Shown piece after piece: positions 7,774-14,191 of a stretch of DNA of 64,000 nt. Origin of the DNA: Kutzneria sp044547355 (GTDB taxonomy: Bacteria; Actinomycetota; Actinomycetes; Mycobacteriales; Pseudonocardiaceae); NCBI RefSeq assembly GCF_044547355.1, contig NZ_JBIUAG010000014.1, positions 62,001-126,000 on the forward strand, given 5' to 3'. The position numbers were made by a program, and so were the translations under genes. Positions within the stretch are counted from its first letter, which is position 1. Each line of letters begins with the position of its first letter. A model generated the notes under the pieces. That model was not told where the DNA came from. It saw only the letters and a list, made by a program, of their open reading frames with translations, and ran no database searches.

Positions 7774-8694
7774 ATGCGGGTGCTGCTGGCCGGCGCGACC
7801 GGGGTGATCGGCCGCGAGCTGCTTCCCCTGCTGCGCAAGGCTGATCACCACGTCACCGCCCTGGTCCGCGGGCCCGCGCCGGACCTGGAGGCCGACGCGG
7901 TGGTGGCCGCCGACCTGCTGGACGCGCCGGCGGTGGCCGCCGCCGTCGCCGCCGCGCGGCCGGAAGTCATTGTGCACCAGGTGACCGCGCTGCGGCCGGT
8001 CAGCGGCGACACCCGCTGGGAGGTGTTCGAGCGGACCGCCGAGGTGCGCCGGGTCGGCACCGCCAACCTGGTGCGGGCGGCCCAGGCGGCCGGGGTGCGG
8101 CGATTCGTGGCCCAGAGCATCGCCTTCGCCGCCGCGCCGGTCGGGGATCCGGTGCTGGGCGAGGACGCGCCGCTGTATCTGGACGCCCCCGACGCGACGT
8201 GGGCCACCACCGTGCAGGCCGTCGCCGACCTGGAGCGGACCGTGCTCCAGGCCGGCGAGCTGGCCCCGATCGTGTTGCGGTACGGCAGTTTGTACGGGCA
8301 GCACACTGTGTACGACGCCAACGGGACGATCGGGCAGGCCGTGCACCTCGGCCGGCTGCCGCTGGTCGGCGACGGCGCGGGGCTGACGTCGTTCGTACAC
8401 GTACGAGACGCGGCGCTGGCCGCCGTGCTGGCGGTCGAGCACGCCGCCACCGGCGTGTTCAACATCGTCGACAACGAGCCGTCGCCGGCGCACGCCTGGC
8501 TGCCGGGTTACGCCAACCTGCTCAATGCCCCCGAGCCCAAGCGGATTCCCCTCGAACTGGGGGAGCGGCTGCTGGGCTGGTACGGGGCGTTCCAGCAGAC
8601 CCGGCAGCGCGGCGCGGACAACGCCAAGGCCCGCGACCAGCTGGGCTGGCAGCCGACCGTGCCGAGCTGGCAGGCGGGAGTGTGCCTGCCGTGA
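7774..8694 (+). CDS. Atypical extended SDR / NAD-dependent epimerase-like oxidoreductase (candidate hydride donor for diazo removal)
   Basis: 306 residues, starting at the ATG that follows AGAGGAACTG. The Rossmann motif GATGVIGRE is intact at residues 7-15. The catalytic YxxxK of extended SDRs is not visible: the expected region reads DATWATTVQAVADLE, with neither the tyrosine nor the lysine. Such a protein can bind NAD(P)H without acid-base carbonyl chemistry. In avenalumic acid biosynthesis an NAD(P)H-dependent enzyme replaces the diazo group by hydride, a reaction that needs no Tyr/Lys pair, and this gene is the best local candidate. It could instead act on a chain intermediate. The gene overlaps creE by GTGA. 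Confidence 0.66.
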   Translation: MRVLLAGATGVIGRELLPLLRKADHHVTALVRGPAPDLEADAVVAADLLDAPAVAAAVAAARPEVIVHQVTALRPVSGDTRWEVFERTAEVRRVGTANLVRAAQAAGVRRFVAQSIAFAAAPVGDPVLGEDAPLYLDAPDATWATTVQAVADLERTVLQAGELAPIVLRYGSLYGQHTVYDANGTIGQAVHLGRLPLVGDGAGLTSFVHVRDAALAAVLAVEHAATGVFNIVDNEPSPAHAWLPGYANLLNAPEPKRIPLELGERLLGWYGAFQQTRQRGADNAKARDQLGWQPTVPSWQAGVCLP

Positions 8695-10565
8695 AGATCT
8701 GTGTCATCGGGGCTGGGCCGCGCGGAACCTCCGTGCTGGAGCGGATAATCGCCAACGCCGACGGCGCACCGGTCGACGTGCACCTGGTCGACCCGTTCCC
8801 GCCCGGCGCGGGCAACGTGTGGCGGATCAACCAGTCCGACATGCTGCTGATGAACACCGTGGCCTCGCAGGTCAGCCTCTACACCGACGAGAGCGTGGCC
8901 CTGGAGGGCCCGGTCGTGCCGGGGCCGAGCCTGTACGAGTGGGCCAAGGCCATCGCCGGCGACCAGTACCCGGACCAGGTCCTCACCGAGGCCTCCCGGC
9001 TGGGGCCCGACTCGTACCCCACTCGCGCGATCTACGGCTATTACCTGGAATGGGTGTTCACGCAGCTGGTCGCCAACGCCGGCGACGTCTCCGTGACCGT
9101 GCACCGGGGCACCGCCGTCGCGGTGGACGACCAGCCCGACGGCCGACAGAGCGTGCGACTCAAGAGCGGGTCCACTGTGGACTCGGTCGACGCCGTCATC
9201 CTGGCGCTGGGCCACGGCCCGGTGGCGCTGACCGCCGAGGAGATGTCCTTGCGGGACTTCGCCTCCGAGCGGGCCCTGACCTACATCCCGCCCAGCAACC
9301 CGGCCGACCTGGACCTGTCCCGCATCGAGCCGGGGGAGAAGGTCGCGCTGCGCGGCCTGGGGCTGAACTTCTTCGACTACCTGGCCCTGTTCACCGAGGG
9401 CCGGGGCGGGTGGTACGAGCGCACCGAGGACGGGCTGGTCTACCACCCGTCCGGCCTGGAACCCGCGCTGTACGCCGGATCCCGGCGCGGCGTCCCGCAC
9501 CACGCGCGCGGCGAGAACCAGAAGGGCCCGGTGGGGCGGCACATTCCGCTGTTCCTCACGCCGCCGGTGATCGAGCGGCTGCGCCACTCCGGCCGGGTCC
9601 GGTTCATGCACGACGTGTGGCCGCTGATCGACAAGGAGGCCCGCGCCGTCTACTACTCGACCCTGCTGGCCGGCCGGCTGCTGCCGGCCCAGGTCGAGGA
9701 GTTCTCCCGGTTGTACGTCGAGGTCCTGCGTGATGATCTCGACGACGCCGAGCTGCTGGCCCGGTTCGGGGTGCGCGCGGACGAGCTGTGGAACTGGGAG
9801 CGCATCGCCAAGCCGTACGGCGAGAAGGCCTTCAGCGATCAGGCCGACTACCAGCGCTGGCTGCTCGGCTACCTGCGCTCCGACGCCCGGGAAGCCAGGC
9901 GCGGCAACGTTTCCAGCCCGCTCAAGGCCGCCCTCGACACGCTTCGCGACCTGCGCAACGAGATCCGCATGGTCGTCGACCACGGTGGCATCACCGGCAG
10001 CTCCTACCGGGACGAGCTGGCCCGCTGGTACACCCCGTTCAACGCCTTCCTGTCCATCGGCCCGCCGCTGCGCCGCATCGAGGAGATGACCGCGCTGCTG
10101 GAGGCCGGTGTGCTCCGGGTGCTCGGCCCCGGCGTGCGGGTCGCGCTGGACGACGTGTTCCTGGTGGACGCCTCCTCCGTGCCGGCCCCGCCGATCGCCG
10201 TCACCACGCTCATCGAGGCCCGGATCCCCGATGTGGACCTGCACCGCAGCGCCAACCCGCTGCTGCGCTACCTCAAGGCCACCGGGCAGTGCCGGTCGTT
10301 CCACATTCCCGACGAGGGCAGCGAGTCGTTCGAGAGCGGCGGCATGGCCGTCACCGCGCGGCCGTACCGCGTGATCGACGCCACCAACCGACCCCATCCC
10401 GCACGGTTCGCCTACGGCGTGCCCACCGAGTACGTTCACTGGGTGACCGCCGCCGGCATCCGCCCCGGCGTCGGCTCCGTGACGCTGGAGGACTCCGACG
10501 CCATCGCCCGCGCGGCCCTGGCCGTTCGGTCCGCGCCGATGGCGGAGGTTGGGAGACTCGCGTGA
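8691..10565 (+). CDS. creE: CreE-like FAD/NAD(P)-dependent aspartate N-oxygenase (nitrosuccinate-forming)
   Basis: 624 residues, matching the usual size of CreE. Starts with the dinucleotide-binding VIGAGPRGTSVLERI, followed by DLVDPFPPGAG-type segments (here HLVDPFPPGAGNVW) and a second nucleotide site near VILALGHGP; GLGLNFFDYLALFTEGRGG is typical of the FAD_NAD_binding_9 family. CreE oxidises the amino group of L-aspartate to nitrosuccinate using FAD, NADPH and O2. The lyase gene that completes the nitrous acid pathway follows directly with a GTG overlap. GTG start chosen by the overlap with the SDR stop. Together the pair supplies nitrite to the diazotase. Confidence 0.82.
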   Translation: MKICVIGAGPRGTSVLERIIANADGAPVDVHLVDPFPPGAGNVWRINQSDMLLMNTVASQVSLYTDESVALEGPVVPGPSLYEWAKAIAGDQYPDQVLTEASRLGPDSYPTRAIYGYYLEWVFTQLVANAGDVSVTVHRGTAVAVDDQPDGRQSVRLKSGSTVDSVDAVILALGHGPVALTAEEMSLRDFASERALTYIPPSNPADLDLSRIEPGEKVALRGLGLNFFDYLALFTEGRGGWYERTEDGLVYHPSGLEPALYAGSRRGVPHHARGENQKGPVGRHIPLFLTPPVIERLRHSGRVRFMHDVWPLIDKEARAVYYSTLLAGRLLPAQVEEFSRLYVEVLRDDLDDAELLARFGVRADELWNWERIAKPYGEKAFSDQADYQRWLLGYLRSDAREARRGNVSSPLKAALDTLRDLRNEIRMVVDHGGITGSSYRDELARWYTPFNAFLSIGPPLRRIEEMTALLEAGVLRVLGPGVRVALDDVFLVDASSVPAPPIAVTTLIEARIPDVDLHRSANPLLRYLKATGQCRSFHIPDEGSESFESGGMAVTARPYRVIDATNRPHPARFAYGVPTEYVHWVTAAGIRPGVGSVTLEDSDAIARAALAVRSAPMAEVGRLA

Positions 10566-11899
10566 GCACCGATTCCGGCCTGCTGGCCCCCACCTGGGCC
10601 GGCACGCCCGTGGCTGCGATCACCGGCGACGAGGCGTGGGTGCAGGCCATGGTCGACGTCGAGGCCGCCCTGGCCCGGGCCCAGGCCCGGCTCGGGGTCG
10701 TGCCCGACAACGCCGCCAAGGCCATCTCCGCGGTGTCGGCCGACCAGTTGGACGTGGCCGCGCTGGCCGTGGCTTCGCGGGGCGCGGCCAACCCGGTCGT
10801 GCCCTTCGTGCCGGCGCTGATGAAGCTGCTGCCGGCCGAGGTCGCCGAGTATGTGCACCGGGGTTCCACCAGCCAGGACATTCTGGACAGCGCCACCATG
10901 GTGGTCGTCGACCGGGTCCGGGCCCTGCTGCTGGCCGACCTGCGGCGCTGCGCCGACGCCCTGGCCCGGTTGTGCGTGGACCACCGGGAGACCCTGATCG
11001 CCGGGCGGACCCTGACCCAGCACGCCGTGCCCACCACCTTCGGGCTCAAGGCCGCCGGCTGGCTCTCGCTCGTGCTCGACTCCGTCGACCGCCTCGAATC
11101 CCTTGTCCTGCCGGCAGAACTGGCCGGCGCCGCCGGCACCCTGGCCGCGTATGTCGAATATGGACGGTTGGCCGGGGTCGAGGCCGGCGTCGCCCTGATC
11201 GCCCCGTTCGCCGAGGAGCTCGGCCTCGCCGAGCCCGTCGCCCCCTGGCACACCGTGCGCACACCGATCATGGACGTCGGCCATGCCCTCCAGTTCGTCG
11301 CCGGGGCGCTGGGCAAGATCGGCCTCGACATCCAGGTGTTGTCCCGCACCGAGATCGGCGAGGTCGCCGAGCCCGCCGCCGACGGCCGTGGCGCGTCGTC
11401 GGCCATGCCCCAGAAGCGAAACCCCGTGCTGGCAACGCTTCTCGTCACCGCCGCCCGTCAGGTCCCGGCCCAGGTTTGCGTGCTGGCGCAGAGCATGGTC
11501 GCCGAGGACGAACGCCCCGGCGGCGCCTGGCACGCCGAGTGGCAGACGCTGCGCGAGGCCCTCCGCCTCGTCGGCGGCTCCGCCTTCACCGCCGCCGAAC
11601 TCCTTGAGGGGCTTGAGGTCTTCCCCGATCGCATGGCCGCCAACCTGGCCCTGTCCGACGGCGCCATCGTCAGCGAACGCCTCAACGTCGCCCTGGCCCC
11701 CGTGCTCGGCAAGGCCGTGGCCAAGAAGCTCCTCGGCGACGCCTCCCGCGAAGCCGCCGCCACCGGCCGTTCGCTGCGCGAGGTCCTGGCCTCGATGATC
11801 GAGGTCGACCTCCCCCTCGACGACCTCCTCGACCCCGCCCACTACCTCGGCGACGCCCCGGCCCTAATCGACCGCGTCCTACATCGTCTCCATCGTTGA
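10562..11899 (+). CDS. creD: CreD-like nitrosuccinate lyase (fumarase/aspartase superfamily)
   Basis: 445-residue member of the argininosuccinate lyase/fumarase/3-carboxymuconate cycloisomerase superfamily. The three conserved regions are visible: HRGSTSQDILDSA, LTQHAVPTTFG and the signature loop GASSAMPQKRNP bearing the catalytic serine pair. CreD splits nitrosuccinate into fumarate and nitrous acid. Adjacent to a CreE homologue, this reading is far likelier than adenylosuccinate lyase or cycloisomerase, to which database names would default. Last gene of the cluster; a perfect hairpin starts 16 bases after the stop. AT-poor and codon-wise identical to its neighbours. Confidence 0.82.
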   Translation: MSTDSGLLAPTWAGTPVAAITGDEAWVQAMVDVEAALARAQARLGVVPDNAAKAISAVSADQLDVAALAVASRGAANPVVPFVPALMKLLPAEVAEYVHRGSTSQDILDSATMVVVDRVRALLLADLRRCADALARLCVDHRETLIAGRTLTQHAVPTTFGLKAAGWLSLVLDSVDRLESLVLPAELAGAAGTLAAYVEYGRLAGVEAGVALIAPFAEELGLAEPVAPWHTVRTPIMDVGHALQFVAGALGKIGLDIQVLSRTEIGEVAEPAADGRGASSAMPQKRNPVLATLLVTAARQVPAQVCVLAQSMVAEDERPGGAWHAEWQTLREALRLVGGSAFTAAELLEGLEVFPDRMAANLALSDGAIVSERLNVALAPVLGKAVAKKLLGDASREAAATGRSLREVLASMIEVDLPLDDLLDPAHYLGDAPALIDRVLHRLHR

Positions 11900-11915
11900 T
11901 CCCCCGTCCCCCCAA

Positions 11916-11970
11916 GTGTAGGAAGGGGGCTTTCCTCCACTCCGAGTGGAGGAAAGCCCCCTTCCTACAC
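11916..11970. terminator. Perfect 27-bp hairpin between convergent genes
   Basis: Arms 11916-11942 and 11944-11970 are perfect reverse complements with a single base between them, so the real loop is a few central bases. It lies between the creD stop and the stop of the oppositely oriented lysozyme gene, so it can end transcription from both sides. The core reappears at 30671-30715, making this a dispersed repeat as well as a terminator. Confidence 0.8.
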
Positions 11971-11984
11971 TCTCGACGAGGGGG

Positions 11985-12782
11985 TTAGGGGGTGTTGTTG
12001 GCGAGGGCTAGTAGGCGGGTGGCGGAGCCGTTGAACTGGTCCTGGTCGCCGGGGAAGGCGCCGGAGTCGGCGAACTGCCAGAAGGTCCACGTCGCCCAGC
12101 CGGCGGGCAGGGTGCCGGGGCTGGAGCTGTAGCGGGCGATGAACAGCGGGTTGGTCTGGCTCAGGCCGCTCCAGTTGCCGGTGCACTTGGTCCACCAGTC
12201 GGTGGTGGTGTACACGGTGGCCCAGCGGGTGGTCTTGGCGTGCACCTCGTTGCTGAAGGCCTGGATCCAGGTGCGCATCGCGGCCTGGCTCATGCCGTAG
12301 CACTGGTCGCCGCTGGGCGCGTACTCGATGTCCAGCATCGGCGGCAGGGTCTTGCCGTCCTTGGACCAGCCGCCGCCGTGGGCGACGAAGTAGTCGGCCT
12401 GGGCCGCGCCGGTGGACAGGTTGGGGCGGGCGAAGTGGTAGGCGCCGCGGATCAGGCCGGCGTTGTACGAGCCGTTGTACTGGTGAGCAAAGGTCGGGTC
12501 CACATAGGTGGTGCCTTCGGTGGCCTTGACGTAGGCGAACTTCGCGCCCTTGGCCGCTACCGAGGCCCAGTCCACGTTGCCCTGGTAGTGGCTCACGTCC
12601 AGGCCCGGCAGCCCGGCCAGCGGTGCGAAGCCGGCGCCGCCGGCGCCCTCGTGCTTGGCCACCTCCGAGCCGGCCCAGTGCAGGGCCGGGTCGTCAGGGT
12701 CGGTGGCCGCGGCGGCGGTGGTCGTGGCGGTGGTGACGAGTAGCAGGCCGGCCAGCACGCCGGCGATTCGACTGGTGCGCAT
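11985..12782 (-). CDS. Secreted GH25 lysozyme (N,O-diacetylmuramidase type)
   Basis: 265-residue precursor with a signal peptide (MRTSRIAGVLAGLLLVTT, then AAAA) and a complete glycoside hydrolase family 25 domain, starting at GLDVSHYQGNVDW. The catalytic acidic pair is in MLDIEYAP; YHFARP and WQFADSG are other GH25 landmarks. It cleaves peptidoglycan outside the cell, probably for wall turnover or lysis of competitors. The start at 12782 was chosen over an upstream in-frame ATG because the signal peptide begins there. It stands alone, convergent with creD and divergent from the RHH gene. Confidence 0.9.
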   Translation of the reverse strand: MRTSRIAGVLAGLLLVTTATTTAAAATDPDDPALHWAGSEVAKHEGAGGAGFAPLAGLPGLDVSHYQGNVDWASVAAKGAKFAYVKATEGTTYVDPTFAHQYNGSYNAGLIRGAYHFARPNLSTGAAQADYFVAHGGGWSKDGKTLPPMLDIEYAPSGDQCYGMSQAAMRTWIQAFSNEVHAKTTRWATVYTTTDWWTKCTGNWSGLSQTNPLFIARYSSSPGTLPAGWATWTFWQFADSGAFPGDQDQFNGSATRLLALANNTP

Positions 12783-12899
12783 ATGCGACTCCCCAGGTCC
12801 GGCGCGGCCGGCAGGGGTGTGCGGCCGCGTTGATCGCATCGTGGCCGATCTCCAACCGCCATACCAGGGTTTCGGTGAATGAGTCACCATTCGAAGAAG

Positions 12900-12931
12900 G
12901 TGATATCTACATGCTAGATTCGGAGTATCAC
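12900..12931. promoter_or_regulatory. Nested palindromic operator/promoter of the RHH gene
   Basis: GTGATA (12900-12905) and TATCAC (12926-12931) form an outer inverted repeat; inside it ATCTA-CATGC-TAGAT (12905-12919) forms an inner one. TAGATT at 12915-12920 could be a -10 box. The patch is markedly AT-rich and sits about 20 bases before the chosen GTG of the ribbon-helix-helix gene, as expected for an autoregulated promoter. Confidence 0.5.
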
Positions 12932-12952
12932 TCGTCAGTCCGAGGGGGCGTC

Positions 12953-13165
12953 GTGGCCGAGCGCAAGGGCGTGCTGCTGAGGTTGGACCCGGCGGTCCAC
13001 GACGCCCTGGCCCGCTGGGCCGCCGACGAACTGCGCAGCACCAACGCCCAGATCGAGTTCCTGCTCCGCAAGGCCCTGGTCGACGTCGGCCGCATGCCGT
13101 CGGGCGTCGGCGGCATCCCGCGCCGCGGCCGTCCGCCCAAGGACACCCCGGACGGGTCCGGCTGA
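12953..13165 (+). CDS. Small ribbon-helix-helix (Arc/CopG-like) DNA-binding protein
   Basis: 70 residues. The N-terminal KGVLLRLDPAVHDALARWA strand-helix followed by ELRSTNAQIEFLLRKAL is the Arc/CopG ribbon-helix-helix pattern; the tail is basic and proline-rich (RRGRPPKDTP). Proteins of this kind dimerise on short palindromes and usually repress their own promoter. GTG 12953 was preferred to ATG 12911 because GAGGGGG precedes it and because the earlier ATG lies inside the palindromic promoter patch. No toxin gene is adjacent, so I do not call it an antitoxin. Confidence 0.7.
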   Translation: MAERKGVLLRLDPAVHDALARWAADELRSTNAQIEFLLRKALVDVGRMPSGVGGIPRRGRPPKDTPDGSG

Positions 13166-13178
13166 GGTTGCCTGTGGG

Positions 13179-13694
13179 TCAGCCGATGGCCGCCAGGGCC
13201 GCCTCGTAGTCCGGCTCGCGCATCTGGTCGGCGACGTATTCGGCGTGGGCGATGCGGTCCTGCGCGTCGATGACGAAAACCGCCCGCTGCAACAGCCGCC
13301 ACTCGGCGATCCCGACCCCGTAGTCGAGGCCGAACTGTTCGCTGCGGTGGCTGGACAGCAGCTGGTGCTCAACGCCCTGCGCCACCCGCCAGCGCTCGAG
13401 CGCGAACGGCAGGTCCATGCTGATCGTGTAGATCCGGACCGACGGGCCGGCGGCCGCCAGGCGCTGCTGCCAGGCCAGGGTCTCGACGTGGCACACCGGC
13501 GTGTCGATCGAGTTGATCACGTTGAGCAGCCGCACCGACCCCGCCGAGTCGGCCAGCCGCACCTGTCCGATCGCGCCCTTGTCGTCCAGCCAATCCAGTT
13601 CGAACTCCGGCGCCGCCGCCCCGACCGGCAGCTTCCGCCCCGTCACGGTCAGCTGCTCGTCCAACTCGAAGGCCTCGCCCGTGCGCTCGTGCAT
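13179..13694 (-). CDS. tpx: Thiol peroxidase (Tpx-like peroxiredoxin) lacking the resolving cysteine
   Basis: 171 residues with the Tpx hallmark NSIDTPVCHVET containing the peroxidatic cysteine, and the SMDLPFALERW helix. In the two-cysteine Tpx of E. coli the resolving cysteine follows DLPFA..R; here the position reads ERWRV, and the protein contains only one cysteine in total. It should therefore work as a 1-Cys enzyme relying on mycothiol or another low-molecular thiol. Reduces hydrogen and alkyl peroxides in the cytosol. Single gene, stop 13 bases from the RHH gene stop. Confidence 0.85.
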   Translation of the reverse strand: MHERTGEAFELDEQLTVTGRKLPVGAAAPEFELDWLDDKGAIGQVRLADSAGSVRLLNVINSIDTPVCHVETLAWQQRLAAAGPSVRIYTISMDLPFALERWRVAQGVEHQLLSSHRSEQFGLDYGVGIAEWRLLQRAVFVIDAQDRIAHAEYVADQMREPDYEAALAAIG

Positions 13695-13769
13695 GGAGTC
13701 GCTCCCTCATGGCCGTGTCCAGCGGCAACCGCACGAGAATACGGCCCGCGAGCCGCCGGCGCGGGCCTT

Positions 13770-14108
13770 TCAGCTCGGCCGGACCAGTGCCGCTGCCGGC
13801 ACCCGGACCTCGGTCAGGCCCTCCTCGGTCTCGCACCAGACGAGTCGGACCAGCGCGATGCCGTCCGTCACATCGAGCACCTCGCACGGGACTGTGACCG
13901 GCGCGGGATACTCGGTGGTGAGGCCGATGTCGCCGCCGAAGGCGACATCCTTGTCGATGATGTCGTGCTGCCGTCCGCCGGCGTCGGTGAGTCGCACCAG
14001 GACGATCAAGGGGTAGTTGCTTTCGTCCACGCACTTGACGGCCGTGGCTGGGATCTCCAGGCGATCACCTGGGTCGGGAATTTCGTTCACGTCGGTCAGT
14101 GTGGCCAT
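13770..14108 (-). CDS. Hypothetical protein
   Basis: 112-residue acidic soluble protein with a beta-rich look (alternating hydrophobic strands such as YPLIVLVRLTD and GIALVRLVWCETEEGL). No signal peptide, membrane helix or catalytic motif is recognisable. I do not recognise the family. ATG start; located between tpx and the GH87 gene on the same strand but separated by spacers that allow its own promoter. Confidence 0.6.
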   Translation of the reverse strand: MATLTDVNEIPDPGDRLEIPATAVKCVDESNYPLIVLVRLTDAGGRQHDIIDKDVAFGGDIGLTTEYPAPVTVPCEVLDVTDGIALVRLVWCETEEGLTEVRVPAAALVRPS

Positions 14109-14191
14109 GTGGGGCGGCGCCGTCGTTCGAATATCCCCGGACGGGGGTCGGCCCCCGGCGCCGGGGGCGTCGGGGGCCGACCGATCGGCGG

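Noticed and set aside
8392..8408. TCGTACACGTACGA palindrome as an operator
   Set aside because: It lies deep inside the SDR coding region and encodes the conserved FVHVRDAA segment; no promoter use is evident.
5476..8493. A 1,000-codon open frame on the minus strand across the cluster genes
   Set aside because: It is the reverse complement of the diazotase, DUF6125 and SDR genes. The translation is low-complexity (H, G, Q, V, R) with no domain, an effect of high GC3 on the opposite strand.
10562..11899. Adenylosuccinate lyase or 3-carboxymuconate cycloisomerase
   Set aside because: Superfamily signature alone would allow it, but the operon partner is a CreE-like enzyme and no purine or aromatic-degradation gene is nearby.
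12911..13165. Longer RHH protein starting at ATG 12911
   Set aside because: The ATG lies inside the palindromic promoter patch and the extra residues do not fit the fold; GTG 12953 has a better ribosome site.
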